From Lachnospiraceae bacterium (GTDB lineage: Bacteria; Bacillota; Clostridia; Lachnospirales; Lachnospiraceae), in contig JALELN010000009.1 in NCBI GenBank assembly GCA_022771765.1, positions 1 to 34,267 on the forward strand: a stretch of DNA of 34,267 nucleotides. The letters run 5' to 3'. The notes under the pieces were generated by a model, which did no database searches, was not told the origin of the DNA, and was given only the letters and a program-made list of their open reading frames with translations. Below are positions 7,833 through 17,746 of this stretch, one piece after another. Positions within the stretch are counted from its first letter, which is position 1. Each line of letters opens with the position of its first letter. Both the position numbers and the translations under genes were made by a program.

Positions 7833-9845
7833 CTATACAATCCTCTTAAATTTCTTTTCAATCTCATATTTGCTCATGGAGATCATCGTCGGTCTGCCAT
7901 GGGGACAGTGATACGGATTGTCAAGTGTCAGAAGCTCCCGGATCAGTTCTTCCATTTCCGCGCGGCTGATACGCTGATTGCCCTTGATCGCTGCCTTACA
8001 GGAGGCGGTCGCCACCTTGTTCCAAATCATTTCCGTCGTTGCTCTGCCGCTACCGAATTCCGTTACCATATCATCCAGAAGCTCAAAAAATAACTGCTTT
8101 GCATCCAGATGATACAGATTGTCCGGAACAGCTACAATTGCATATTCATTGCCTCCGAATTCATCAATCTCAAACCCAAGCTTTGTCAGTTCCTCCAGAT
8201 TGTTCTTTAACGCATTCTGTTCCTGCATGGTCAGGCTTAAAATAATCGGAGGACTCAGCTGCTGTGACGTATAATCCCTGTTTGCAAATGTCTTCATGTT
8301 TCGCTCAAAGAGCACCTTTTCGTGTGCCGCGTGTTGATCGATGATAAACAGCTTATCCTCTGCTTCTGTGAGCCAGTAGGTATCAAATAACTGACCGATG
8401 ATACGGATGTTGGATTTTTTTGCCTCTTCAATAAAATTCGTCTGATAACCATTCTCCTCACAAAAAACTTCCGTCATCTCTAACTGTCTTGATGTTTGTT
8501 CTGTTATAGATGAATGCTGTTGCTTCTCTCCTGTCGTCTCCGGTACATCTTTCTTCAGTTCTGATAGAGGATGCTCTGACGACTCCTTCTGCCGGGGACG
8601 CGCCGCATACTTCATCTCATAAGGGCTGTCCTGTCGGACTGCTGCACGTATCTGTGCTTTCTGCATCTCGCTCATAGCACGTTTTTCCGGTTCACTGTCA
8701 GGACGCATCTCCTGCCCGGTGCCCGTACGCTGGTCCTCTTTGATTTGCGAAAGTCGGCTGCGTTCAAAGGGCTGGGGAGCTGTCTTTACCGGAACCGGAC
8801 GTTCCTCGTTTTTCACGTTTACCGGTTTTTCGCCCACGGACACCTCCGGGACCAGATCCCGTCCTTGCAACGCGGCACGCAGCAGTTCGATCAGGTCTGT
8901 GTAAAGCAGTTCCCCGTTTGAGAAACGCACTTCCATCTTTGTAGGATGCACATTGACATCCAATAGTTCCTCATCCATCGTGATGTAGAGCACGGTAAAG
9001 GGATACTGACGGTTCATCAGGTAGGGCTTGTATGCCTCCTCAATTGCCTTGGCTACCACATTGCTCTTCATGTATCTGCCATTAATATAATAATTTTCAA
9101 AATTGCGATTACCTCGGGAGATGAGGGGTTTTCCGATAAAACCTGACACATGGATACCATCCTTCTCACCATCAATCGTCAGAAGGTTCGCCGCGATCTC
9201 TTTTCCATAAATATGGTATATGATATCCTTTCGATTGCAGTTGCCGGATGTGTGCAGCTTCGGCTGGTTATTTACGATCAGCTGAAATGAAATCTCCGGG
9301 TGTGACAGCGCCAGCCGCTCCATAATTGTCGCAACATATCCACCCTCGGTCTGTGCCGATTTTAGAAATTTGCGCCGCACCGGTGTGTTAAAGAAAAGAT
9401 TTCGGACGAGAAAGGTCGTCCCCTCCGGCGCGCCAATCTCCTCAAACGCCTTTTCTTTAGAACCCTCAATGAGATATCTCACCCCCGTCAGCGCCCCCCG
9501 CGTACGCGTGATCAGCTCCACTTGTGCCACCGCGCTGATGCTTGCCAATGCCTCCCCCCGAAAACCCAGGGATTTCACACAAAGCAGATCCTCCATGGAA
9601 CGGATCTTGCTGGTGGAATGTCGTAAAAACGCGAGACGCACCTGATCTTTCTCGATTCCACAGCCATTGTCCGTGATGCGCAAAAACGTTGTTCCGCCTT
9701 CCTTGATCTCTACCGTGATAAATGTTGCCTTCGCGTCGATCGCATTTTCTACCAGTTCTTTCACAACGGAAGACGGACGCTCCACTACCTCACCGGCTGC
9801 GATCTTTTCAATTGTTGCCTCGTCAAGTAATTGAATATCAGGCAT
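7833..9845 (-). CDS. mutL: DNA mismatch repair endonuclease MutL
   Basis: GHKL ATPase and nicking endonuclease that acts with MutS, encoded just upstream. The 670-residue protein has the N-terminal ATPase motifs IAAGEVVERPSSVVKELVENAIDA (residues 14-37), ITDNGCGI and GFRGEALASISAV, then a transducer domain (NRNFENYYINGRYM). A low-complexity charged linker spans about 345-470. The C-terminal domain contains DQHAAHEKVLFE, matching the DQHA(X)2E(X)4E endonuclease motif, plus ACKAAIKGN and CPHGRP near the end. The endonuclease motif is what is expected in bacteria without MutH. The gap after mutS is 17 bases. Confidence 0.98.
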   Translation of the reverse strand: MPDIQLLDEATIEKIAAGEVVERPSSVVKELVENAIDAKATFITVEIKEGGTTFLRITDNGCGIEKDQVRLAFLRHSTSKIRSMEDLLCVKSLGFRGEALASISAVAQVELITRTRGALTGVRYLIEGSKEKAFEEIGAPEGTTFLVRNLFFNTPVRRKFLKSAQTEGGYVATIMERLALSHPEISFQLIVNNQPKLHTSGNCNRKDIIYHIYGKEIAANLLTIDGEKDGIHVSGFIGKPLISRGNRNFENYYINGRYMKSNVVAKAIEEAYKPYLMNRQYPFTVLYITMDEELLDVNVHPTKMEVRFSNGELLYTDLIELLRAALQGRDLVPEVSVGEKPVNVKNEERPVPVKTAPQPFERSRLSQIKEDQRTGTGQEMRPDSEPEKRAMSEMQKAQIRAAVRQDSPYEMKYAARPRQKESSEHPLSELKKDVPETTGEKQQHSSITEQTSRQLEMTEVFCEENGYQTNFIEEAKKSNIRIIGQLFDTYWLTEAEDKLFIIDQHAAHEKVLFERNMKTFANRDYTSQQLSPPIILSLTMQEQNALKNNLEELTKLGFEIDEFGGNEYAIVAVPDNLYHLDAKQLFFELLDDMVTEFGSGRATTEMIWNKVATASCKAAIKGNQRISRAEMEELIRELLTLDNPYHCPHGRPTMISMSKYEIEKKFKRIV

Positions 9846-9862
9846 ATACTATCTCCTCTGTG

Positions 9863-12505
9863 CTACCACCTGTTTTTTAGTTTCCCTTGCAGCTCATACA
9901 GCTTATTAAGCGCTTCGATGGGCGTATAGTTACCCAGATCCAGTTCCTTTAACTCGGTCAGAATCTCATCATCATCAATTGTATCAAACAGGGAAATCTG
10001 ATTTTTGTCGACTTCATCTAATTTTTTCACCTTCCGGTGTGTTCGTTTCTCAGGGGACAGACTTTCTACCCCGGAGGTAATGTTGTTATCGATCAGTTCC
10101 TGACAGATCTCCTTGGCGCGGTTAATGACGGAATCCGGCACTCCTGCCAGCTTTGCCACCTGAATACCATAGCTTCGGTCCGCGCCACCCTTGACAATCT
10201 TTCTCAGAAACACAATATCATCGCCCTTTTCCTTGACGGCAATACAGTAATTATTGACATTATCCAGCTTACCCTCCAGCTCTGTCAGCTCATGGTAATG
10301 AGTCGCAAACAGCGTTTTTGCCCCTAAAAGCTTTGGATTGCTGATGTGCTCCACAACAGCCCATGCAATAGACAGCCCATCAAAAGTGGATGTTCCACGC
10401 CCGATCTCATCTAATATCAACAAACTGTTTGATGTTGCATTGCGCAGAATATTTGCCACCTCGTTCATCTCTACCATAAACGTACTTTGACCGCTGGCGA
10501 GATCATCGCTGGCTCCCACACGTGTAAAAATGCGGTCAACCAACCCGATCTGTGCCTGTGTAGCAGGTACAAAGCTACCGATCTGTGCCATGAGAACGAT
10601 CAGCGCGCTCTGGCGCATATAAGTGGATTTTCCCGCCATGTTTGGTCCGGTGATAATAGAAATTCTGTTTTTTCCATTGTCGAGATATGTGTCATTCGGG
10701 ATGAACATATCGTTGTTAATCATTTTTTCCACAACCGGATGACGCCCGTCGCGAATATCAATCAACCCGTTCTCATTAAGTATAGGACGGCAATAATGAT
10801 TGCTCTCCGCAACTTTTGCAAAGGATAATAACACATCCAGACCAGCGACCGCTTTTGCCGTCTTCTGGATACGGGCAACCTCGCCCGTAATCTTCTCACG
10901 CAGCTGACGAAACAGTTCATATTCCAGCTGTACCAATTTATCCTCAGCACCCAGAATCGTCTCCTCCAGTTCCTTTAGTTCTGGAGTGATATAGCGTTCC
11001 GCATTGGTAAGCGTTTGTTTTCTTGTATAGTAATCCGGCACCAGATCCTTATAGGAATTGGTCACCTCCAGATAGTAGCCAAACACCTTGTTGTATTTAA
11101 TGCGCAAATTTTTGATTCCGGTCTTTTCGCGCTCAGAACTTTCGATCTGCGCCAGCCAGCTCTTGCCGTCTGTTTTGGCTGCGCGCAGCCTGTCGACTTC
11201 CTCAAAATATCCATCTTTGATAATGCCGCCGTCATGGACGGAAATCGGCGGATCGTCAATCACCGCCTCGTCAATCCACTGAAAAATATCCTCCAGCGCA
11301 TCCATCTCGTCCAAAATCGCTACAAGCGCTTTGCAATTGAATTCCGAGAGCACCGTGCGAATGGCCGGAAGCATACGGAGCGAATTTCGAAAGGCAATCA
11401 GATCACGGGGATTTGCGGTCTGGTAACTGATTCGTGTGATCAGGCGCTCCAGATCATAGACCGGTCCCAGATACTCACTCATCTCCTCACGGCTGATAAC
11501 ATTTTGGTTCAGCTCGTCAATAGCATCATATCGAGCCTCTATCTCGGCTTTGTTGATTAGCGGCTGTTCGACATAGGAGCGCAGAAGTCTTGCGCCCATC
11601 GCAGTTTTAGTTTTGTCCAGAACCCAGAGCAGAGAACCTTTTTTATTTTTTTCGCGCATGGTCTCCACAAGCTCCAGATTGCGTCTGGTTGCTGAGTCCA
11701 GCACCATAAACGCACCGGTGGAATAGGGGTGAATGCCTGTCATATTTTCCAGTCCGTTCATCTGCGTTTCGTACAGATATTTCAGCAGTGCTCCCGCAGC
11801 CAGCGTTCCTGACAGATAATCCGAAAGTCCGAGACCCTCCAGCTGCTTCACATGAAAATGTCCAAGCAGTGTATTTTTCGCAGTATCATCCGTAAAATAC
11901 CAGGAATCCAATGCAGTCACCGCAATATGCATACGGCTACGCAAATCTTCAATGTCCAGCGCACTCATGAAAAGTGCCTCGTTACAGATAATCTCCGAAG
12001 GAGAAAATTTATTGATCTCATCCACAAGCTTTTGGGCAGAATCAATCTCCGTCACAAAAAAATCTCCGGTAGATACATCTGCCGTAGATACGCCAAATAT
12101 TTCCTCGTCACAATAGACGCACATCAGATAATTGTTTTTCGTCTCGTCCAGAGACTGCGCATCCGTGTTCGTGCCCGGTGTAACAATGCGAATCACCTGC
12201 CGCTCTACGATTCCTTTTGCTAGCTTTGGATCCTCCATCTGTTCACAAATCGCCACCTTATATCCCTTTGATACCAGTCGATTGATGTATGTATCCGCTG
12301 CATGGTAAGGCACACCGCACATGGGGGCACGTTCCTCCATACCACACTGCTTTCCGGTCAGTGTGAGTTCAAGCTCTTTAGATGCTTTCAGTGCATCCTC
12401 AAAAAACATTTCATAGAAATCACCCAGCCGGTAAAAAAGAATACAGTCAGGATGCTCCTCTTTTGTTTTCAAATAATGCTGCATCATGGGTGAATACTCA
12501 GCCAT
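9863..12505 (-). CDS. mutS: DNA mismatch repair protein MutS
   Basis: Mismatch recognition ATPase. The 880-residue length is typical of MutS1. The N-terminus contains LFYRLGDFYEMFFEDA, with the Phe-x-Glu wedge that stacks on mismatched bases. The C-terminal ATPase has the P-loop GPNMAGKSTYMRQ, signature STFMVEMNE, Walker B LLILDEIGRGTSTFDG and the H-loop region TLFATHYHELTELE. The short C-terminal segment ends LNKLYELQGKLKNRW. The gene starts 15 bases after a flavoprotein gene and is followed by mutL. Confidence 0.98.
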   Translation of the reverse strand: MAEYSPMMQHYLKTKEEHPDCILFYRLGDFYEMFFEDALKASKELELTLTGKQCGMEERAPMCGVPYHAADTYINRLVSKGYKVAICEQMEDPKLAKGIVERQVIRIVTPGTNTDAQSLDETKNNYLMCVYCDEEIFGVSTADVSTGDFFVTEIDSAQKLVDEINKFSPSEIICNEALFMSALDIEDLRSRMHIAVTALDSWYFTDDTAKNTLLGHFHVKQLEGLGLSDYLSGTLAAGALLKYLYETQMNGLENMTGIHPYSTGAFMVLDSATRRNLELVETMREKNKKGSLLWVLDKTKTAMGARLLRSYVEQPLINKAEIEARYDAIDELNQNVISREEMSEYLGPVYDLERLITRISYQTANPRDLIAFRNSLRMLPAIRTVLSEFNCKALVAILDEMDALEDIFQWIDEAVIDDPPISVHDGGIIKDGYFEEVDRLRAAKTDGKSWLAQIESSEREKTGIKNLRIKYNKVFGYYLEVTNSYKDLVPDYYTRKQTLTNAERYITPELKELEETILGAEDKLVQLEYELFRQLREKITGEVARIQKTAKAVAGLDVLLSFAKVAESNHYCRPILNENGLIDIRDGRHPVVEKMINNDMFIPNDTYLDNGKNRISIITGPNMAGKSTYMRQSALIVLMAQIGSFVPATQAQIGLVDRIFTRVGASDDLASGQSTFMVEMNEVANILRNATSNSLLILDEIGRGTSTFDGLSIAWAVVEHISNPKLLGAKTLFATHYHELTELEGKLDNVNNYCIAVKEKGDDIVFLRKIVKGGADRSYGIQVAKLAGVPDSVINRAKEICQELIDNNITSGVESLSPEKRTHRKVKKLDEVDKNQISLFDTIDDDEILTELKELDLGNYTPIEALNKLYELQGKLKNRW

Positions 12506-12520
12506 AATGATCCTCCTATT

Positions 12521-14122
12521 TTACATTGGTTTATATTTTGACGCAATCGCCTCCGCAACTTTGATACCGTCCATCGCTGCCGAAGTAATGCCGCCCGCAT
12601 AACCGGCACCTTCTCCACAGGGATAGATTCCTTTCCAGTTGCTCTCATAATTTTCATCCCGCAGAATGCGTAGTGGTGACGATGTACGACTCTCCACTCC
12701 AGATAGAATCGCATCTCTCCGGTCAAAACCATGTAACCGCGTTCCGAATTGTTCCATTCCATCCACAAAGCAACGATTCATGTCCGGTGTCAGAAGTTCG
12801 TGCAATGCACCAAACGTCACACCGCCTTTCACACAGCTTCCAAAATCGCCGTAACCGGAAGAACAACGTTTTTCCTTAAAATCACCAAAAAGCTGTTGCG
12901 GTATCCTTCCGCCGCCCAGCTCGTATGCTTTCTCCTCCAGTGCCCGCTGAAATGCCACGCCGGCCAATGCTCCCTCATCGGGAAAATCTGCCGGTGTCAC
13001 CGACACAATGATCGCAGAATTTGCATTTTCACTATCACGCCGGTAATAACTCATGCCATTGACAGCCAGATGTCCCTCCTCGGAGGATGCATTCACCACG
13101 TAACCACCGGGGCACATACAAAATGAATATACTCCACGTTGATTCGGAAAATTTGCCGTTACCTTGTAGGGTGCCACCGGCAGATGCGCCATATCCGCAT
13201 CTGCGCCGTACTGACTTTCGTTAATCATCGACTGCGGATGCTCCACGCGAAATCCGACTGCAAATGCTTTTGGCTCCATGATAAATCCGCGTCTTTGCAA
13301 TAGCTCAAACGTATCTCTTGCAGAATGCCCGGGTGCAAGCACTCCAACCGATGCATCAATCTGTCTGTCACCATGAGGTCCACGAACCGTCAAACTACGT
13401 AATCTGCCATCCATGATCTGCAAGTCTGTCATCTGGCTTTCAAACAAAAATCTGCCTCCGAGACGGAGAATCTCTTCGCGCATATTGTGAATGACATCCG
13501 TCAGTATATCCGTGCCAATATGAGGCTTGTTCTCATACATAATTTCAGACGGCGCACCGAGCTTACAGAAAATCTCCAATACATGCCTGCCTCGCCCCAC
13601 CGGATCTTTCACCATCGTGTTGAGCTTTCCGTCTGAGAAAGTTCCGGCACCACCCTCACCAAACTGCACGTTAGATGAAGGGTCGAGCACTCCACTCTCC
13701 CAGAAGTTCACGACATCCTTCGTGCGATCCTCTACACGTCGGCCCCTCTCTAAGATCAGCGGCCGGTAACCGTGCAATGCCAGTTCATATGCACAAAAAA
13801 GCCCTGCCGGTCCTGCACCGACAATGACTGGCGGTGCATCGAGAGCCTTTTCACCTGGCTTTGGAAAATGGTAGCGCACGCGCGCCGCCAACTGAATATT
13901 GGGCTTGTGCAGTTTCTTCACGAGCTTTCCTTCTCCGGATATAGAGACATCCACCGTATAGACATAGGTAAGAAACGGCTTTTTTCGCGCGTCTACAGAG
14001 CGCTTTACAATCTCATAAGTAAATTCCCGGTCTGAAGAAAGGCCCAGCACCTGCCGTATCTTGTTTTCAATTGTATAGTGATCATGCTCCAGAGGCAGCT
14101 TTAACTGTTGAATCCGTATCAT
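12521..14122 (-). CDS. FAD-dependent oxidoreductase, COG2509 type
   Basis: A 533-residue flavoprotein of the uncharacterised 'FAD-dependent dehydrogenase' family (COG2509). Residues 1-90 form an N-terminal ferredoxin-like extension, followed by the Rossmann dinucleotide motif VIVGAGPAGLFCAYELALHG (about 99-118) with ERGRR at the end of strand two. Further signatures are VQFGEGGAGTFSDGKLNT, APGHSARDTF and a C-terminal GEGAGYAGGITSAAMDG, which closes the FAD site. There is no predicted signal peptide or membrane segment. The substrate is unknown. The gene sits 16 bases after a second, unrelated flavoprotein gene and 15 bases before mutS. Confidence 0.88.
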   Translation of the reverse strand: MIRIQQLKLPLEHDHYTIENKIRQVLGLSSDREFTYEIVKRSVDARKKPFLTYVYTVDVSISGEGKLVKKLHKPNIQLAARVRYHFPKPGEKALDAPPVIVGAGPAGLFCAYELALHGYRPLILERGRRVEDRTKDVVNFWESGVLDPSSNVQFGEGGAGTFSDGKLNTMVKDPVGRGRHVLEIFCKLGAPSEIMYENKPHIGTDILTDVIHNMREEILRLGGRFLFESQMTDLQIMDGRLRSLTVRGPHGDRQIDASVGVLAPGHSARDTFELLQRRGFIMEPKAFAVGFRVEHPQSMINESQYGADADMAHLPVAPYKVTANFPNQRGVYSFCMCPGGYVVNASSEEGHLAVNGMSYYRRDSENANSAIIVSVTPADFPDEGALAGVAFQRALEEKAYELGGGRIPQQLFGDFKEKRCSSGYGDFGSCVKGGVTFGALHELLTPDMNRCFVDGMEQFGTRLHGFDRRDAILSGVESRTSSPLRILRDENYESNWKGIYPCGEGAGYAGGITSAAMDGIKVAEAIASKYKPM

Positions 14123-14138
14123 CTGTTCTCATCCTTTT

Positions 14139-15491
14139 TTACTGTTCCTTACTACATAACGATGCTGCTGCGCTCATTCCCGCAACCGCGCCGCTGGACC
14201 ACGCCCACTGCAGATTATAGCCGCCGCAGATACCGTCCACATCCAGCATTTCACCGGCAAAATAAAGTCCCGGTATCAGTTTTGATTCCATTGTGTCCGC
14301 TGAGACCTGCGTCGTGTCCACACCACCGGCAGTTACCTGCGCCTGTTCAAAGGAACGTGTTGCCGTAATCGGCACACAAAAATGTTTCATGACCTGTACC
14401 AGCCGTTTCGACTGATCCACAGTCAGTGTCCTGCACATCTGCGATGGAGCGATACCAGCCTCGTCCAGCAATGCCGAACCCAGCTTGTCCGCAAACAGAC
14501 CGACCATGCTCTGTTCCATTGTTTTGTTTACAGCATACCTACTTTTTGCCCGTGCCATGAGACGGTTGAAAGTCTCGGCATCGTCAAGTTCCGGCAGAAA
14601 ATCAAGCTCCACCCAAACCTCCCGGTTACTCTTCAGGGCACGGGATGCCAGATGACTGATCTGAAATACACAGATGCCTGAAATTCCATAATCTGTCAGC
14701 TGGAGTTCACCGGATTCACAAGCGGTTTTTGCTCCATCTATGTATATTTTTATCGAAATTTCTGCACGAATTCCTGCAACCTTTTTGAAAAATGCAAGGT
14801 CGGATTGCAAAGGAACAAGTGCCGGAACTAAATCTAGTATATGGTGTCCCAAACGTTCAACATATAGGAAGCCACTCCCGTCACTTCCCGTCTTTTTATA
14901 GGACTTGCCACCGGTAGCAAGAATACATCTGCGCGATAAGTAAGTACCACTTTTTGTCTCAATAACAAATAGTTCCTTTGATTCTTCTGTGACAACCTGA
15001 TTACTTTCGCTGTTTTTTTCCGCTTTTTGAATGGCTCTTATGCCAATATTACACTTAATGGAAATCCCCAGACGTCCGCATTCCATCAGCATTGCAGCCA
15101 AAATGCCCGATGCCTGTCCACTTGACGGATAATAACCACCTCTGCGTTTCACTGGAACGACACCCAATTCCTCGAAAAAATTTAATGTAGATGTAATATC
15201 AAAGTTTTTTATTGCAGGCAACACAAATGCAGGACAAGCCCCGTGATAATACTGTTCACATGCGGTCTCGCCCTGCGGTTCATTAAAATTGAAAAACGCT
15301 TCATTTGTAAAGTTGCATTTGCCATTTCCGGTCATCAACAGCTTTTTTCCCGGGCGTTCCATGTGTTCTAGGATGAGCACATGTGCGCCTGCTCTTGCTG
15401 CATGGATCGCTGCCATCAGTCCAGAAGCCCCACCGCCTACAACGATCACATCACAGCATTTGTTTGATTGTTGATCCTCTCTTTTACCCAT
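14139..15491 (-). CDS. HI0933/BaiN-like FAD-binding flavoprotein
   Basis: A 450-residue member of the HI0933/YhiN family, often annotated 'aminoacetone oxidase family FAD-binding enzyme', with BaiN, a proposed bile-acid reductase, as a relative. The dinucleotide motif CDVIVVGGGASGLMAAIHAA (about 13-32) is followed by the family signature PGKKLLMTGNGKCNFTN, then RRGGYYPSSGQAS, LATGGKSY and a C-terminal TAGGVDTTQV with GLYFAGEMLDVDGICGGYN. The reaction in this organism cannot be assigned from sequence. Nine bases separate its start from the BofC-domain gene upstream. Confidence 0.88.
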   Translation of the reverse strand: MGKREDQQSNKCCDVIVVGGGASGLMAAIHAARAGAHVLILEHMERPGKKLLMTGNGKCNFTNEAFFNFNEPQGETACEQYYHGACPAFVLPAIKNFDITSTLNFFEELGVVPVKRRGGYYPSSGQASGILAAMLMECGRLGISIKCNIGIRAIQKAEKNSESNQVVTEESKELFVIETKSGTYLSRRCILATGGKSYKKTGSDGSGFLYVERLGHHILDLVPALVPLQSDLAFFKKVAGIRAEISIKIYIDGAKTACESGELQLTDYGISGICVFQISHLASRALKSNREVWVELDFLPELDDAETFNRLMARAKSRYAVNKTMEQSMVGLFADKLGSALLDEAGIAPSQMCRTLTVDQSKRLVQVMKHFCVPITATRSFEQAQVTAGGVDTTQVSADTMESKLIPGLYFAGEMLDVDGICGGYNLQWAWSSGAVAGMSAAASLCSKEQ

Positions 15492-15500
15492 ATTCCATTC

Positions 15501-15959
15501 CTAACTCGAATAGTTTTCAAGAAATTCGAGCAGTTCTTGCTCTGACTCAAAATTCTTTCCAGCGTCGATCTGTTCCTGTACCTGATCGGGAAGCAGATCA
15601 TATTCAATCGCAGTCTCCATATAAAGTTGCCCTGTCTGAGCAATATACACTTGCAGACACCCATCTGTAACTGTAATTGTATAGGTTGTCTTAGCCGGCT
15701 CTGTCTGCACGGACTCCGCATCACGCTTTGAAACCGGCTGATTCTGTGCAGAAGTTTGCGGATGCGGTGAACTGTTCACCGACTGCAGATTTGTGTCATT
15801 CACCGGCTCTTCTTGCTGTTCCTGCGCCAGATCTGCGTGCTGATGATCTGTATTTCTATCGCTCCTTATAGAAGTATACACCACAATACATACGGCTGTC
15901 AAAAGTAAAACCGATAATATAAAATACAATCTTGTTTTTATTAATTGCTTTTTTCTCAT
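15501..15959 (-). CDS. Membrane-anchored BofC C-terminal-domain-like protein
   Basis: A 152-residue protein with a basic N-terminus (MRKKQLIKTR), one membrane segment at about residues 12-30, a polar Gln/Ser/Pro-rich linker (about 35-95), and a compact C-terminal domain. That domain (VTDGCLQVYIAQTGQLYMET, then about 35 residues to LLEFLENYSS) resembles the C-terminal domain of BofC by pattern, including a final L..L..YS ending. In Bacillus, BofC restrains the SpoIVB protease during sporulation. The BofC N-terminal domain is absent here, so that role is not implied. I chose ATG at 15959 because it has GGTGA just upstream; an ATG at 15992 has no ribosome site. It precedes the flavoprotein genes. 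Confidence 0.72.
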   Translation of the reverse strand: MRKKQLIKTRLYFILSVLLLTAVCIVVYTSIRSDRNTDHQHADLAQEQQEEPVNDTNLQSVNSSPHPQTSAQNQPVSKRDAESVQTEPAKTTYTITVTDGCLQVYIAQTGQLYMETAIEYDLLPDQVQEQIDAGKNFESEQELLEFLENYSS

Positions 15960-16007
15960 ATTTATCACCACAGATAGTATGACCTTATCCATGGAAAAAT
16001 ATGCATA

Positions 16008-17678
16008 TTACAACAAATGTATTTTTCTGCCCAGTACAATCAACTTACGTCCACCCGGAAAAGCAAGCAGATCTTCTTCATTTAATCCCTTCAACACAAG
16101 CATCAGCACAAAATATGCACATGCTCCAAAAACAATCGACACGATAGTGCTAATCGCATTAATCTTTAATATCATCTGCAAAACCATGTATACAACATAG
16201 ACGACAACGCCCATAACCGAGGCTGACAACGCCGGAATCAAAAAGGTCTTTTTCATTTCCTGCTTAATGCCAAGATAACGATATATACTGTATCCGTTCA
16301 GAATGCACATGAGAAGTGCAAAAAATGTATTAGCCCAGATCACAGCGAAAATATTTAAGTTTGCCAGATACATGAGTGCAACCAAAAGTCCTGCCTGAAA
16401 CGCCAGTGCAATCGCAGCATTGATGACAGGAACCCGCATACGGTTAATTCCCTGCAAAATGCCGTTAGACAGCGTTGAGAGGGAATAAAACACGACGGAT
16501 ATCACACCAACCTGAAGCATATGCGCCGCCAATGGTGTACTGTCATTGAACAGAAGCTGCATGACCGGCGAAGCAAGCACACCCAGACCGACTGCACAAG
16601 GAAACGCCACAACCATACTGTAATGAATCGCATTTCCGGTCTTTTTTTGCACCCCTTCCATATCCTTGTTTGCAAAAGAAGCCGTAATAGCCGGCACACT
16701 GGCGGAAACAACAGCAGATGCAATAGAGATCGGCACGTTGACAAGCACGCGGTATTTTCCACCGAATACGCCCCAGAATGTATGAATCTGATCTGCGGTG
16801 TAGCCCTGAAGATTCGCCACATTTTTAAACAATGCCTGATCTACAATCGCACTCAGATTGTACAGTGTCGTTGATAGGAGCACCGGGACAACCGTCCAAA
16901 TGAGCACATGCAGAATCGAGCGGTAGGATTCCTTAGAAGTCCCTCTATCTCTGCGAAGCTTTCGATTGAATACCCTTTTATAAACAGTAAATACGAACAG
17001 CACAAACAATAATCCTGCCAGCGCGCCAGCACCGGTACCAAGCGTGCCGCCGGCTGCACCGTAAGCTGCGCTGTACTCCTTTGTATTGCCGAGAACTGCT
17101 CCGATCTTTGCCCCGTAACGAAACAGATAATAAGCGGCAACAACACTCACGATCGCATTGATAATCTGCTCTACGATCTGCGATATGGCACTTGGCATCA
17201 TCGTTCCCAGACCCTGAAAAAAACCCCGGATCACACCGAGAATTGCCACAATAAACAACGTCGGTGCCAGCACCCGGAGTGCAAACACACAAAACGGTGT
17301 CTTTAAAAATGCTGCGAAATAGTCTGCGAAAAAGAACACGACCAGACCGGCTGCGAGTCCGCTGCAAACAGCAAATCCCAAGGCTGCCTTGAATACCCGG
17401 TAGGCATCTCGCACCCGTCCCTGTGAAACGCGTGCCGACACCATTTTAGACACGGCAAGCGGCAGACTCATGGACGAGATTAAAAGCAGCAGAGAATAGA
17501 TCTCAAATGCTGTACTGTAATAATCATTTCCGAGATCTCCGAGAATCGCGGTCAGCGGGCTACGATAAAGCAGGCCGATAATTCGGCTCACGATAGACGC
17601 AATTGCCAGAATTGATCCCTGCACAAGAAAGCTGGAATTATTTGATTGTCTGCCTGTTCTGTTATTTTTCTGATCCAT
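16008..17678 (-). CDS. Polysaccharide/lipid flippase of the MurJ-SpoVB-YtgP type (MOP superfamily)
   Basis: A 556-residue polytopic membrane protein with about 14 hydrophobic segments. The opening pattern (SSFLVQGSILAIASIVSRIIGLLYR) and AFEIYSLLLLISSMSLPLAVSKMVSARV are typical of the SpoVB/YtgP branch of the MOP exporter superfamily. Members flip undecaprenyl-linked precursors: YtgP is the B. subtilis MurJ, and SpoVB serves spore cortex synthesis. Sequence reading alone does not separate lipid II flipping from a sporulation role. A conserved-looking GGTLGTGAGALAGLL segment precedes a cytoplasmic basic loop (KRVFNRKLRRDR). The gene follows a DUF3048 lipoprotein gene after 63 bases. Confidence 0.88.
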   Translation of the reverse strand: MDQKNNRTGRQSNNSSFLVQGSILAIASIVSRIIGLLYRSPLTAILGDLGNDYYSTAFEIYSLLLLISSMSLPLAVSKMVSARVSQGRVRDAYRVFKAALGFAVCSGLAAGLVVFFFADYFAAFLKTPFCVFALRVLAPTLFIVAILGVIRGFFQGLGTMMPSAISQIVEQIINAIVSVVAAYYLFRYGAKIGAVLGNTKEYSAAYGAAGGTLGTGAGALAGLLFVLFVFTVYKRVFNRKLRRDRGTSKESYRSILHVLIWTVVPVLLSTTLYNLSAIVDQALFKNVANLQGYTADQIHTFWGVFGGKYRVLVNVPISIASAVVSASVPAITASFANKDMEGVQKKTGNAIHYSMVVAFPCAVGLGVLASPVMQLLFNDSTPLAAHMLQVGVISVVFYSLSTLSNGILQGINRMRVPVINAAIALAFQAGLLVALMYLANLNIFAVIWANTFFALLMCILNGYSIYRYLGIKQEMKKTFLIPALSASVMGVVVYVVYMVLQMILKINAISTIVSIVFGACAYFVLMLVLKGLNEEDLLAFPGGRKLIVLGRKIHLL

Positions 17679-17710
17679 AAATGAAAATTGTCCTTTTGTT
17701 TTTTACTGCT

Positions 17711-17746
17711 GCTGATTGCATACAAGCATCCTCTCCATCAATCAGC
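17711..17746. repeat. 8-bp inverted repeat at the DUF3048-flippase junction
   Basis: GCTGATTG (17711-17718) and CAATCAGC (17739-17746) are perfect inverted copies with a 20-base loop, overlapping the DUF3048 stop codon. No T-run follows on either strand, so it is not an intrinsic terminator; it may form an RNA hairpin in the mRNA between the two genes. Confidence 0.4.

Noticed and set aside
7829..7867. N-terminal extension of MiaA
   Set aside because: It overlaps the mutL C-terminus and precedes the P-loop with residues not typical of MiaA.
17711..17746. Inverted repeat as a terminator of the DUF3048 gene
   Set aside because: The 20-base loop and absence of a T-run on either strand do not fit an intrinsic terminator; kept only as a repeat.
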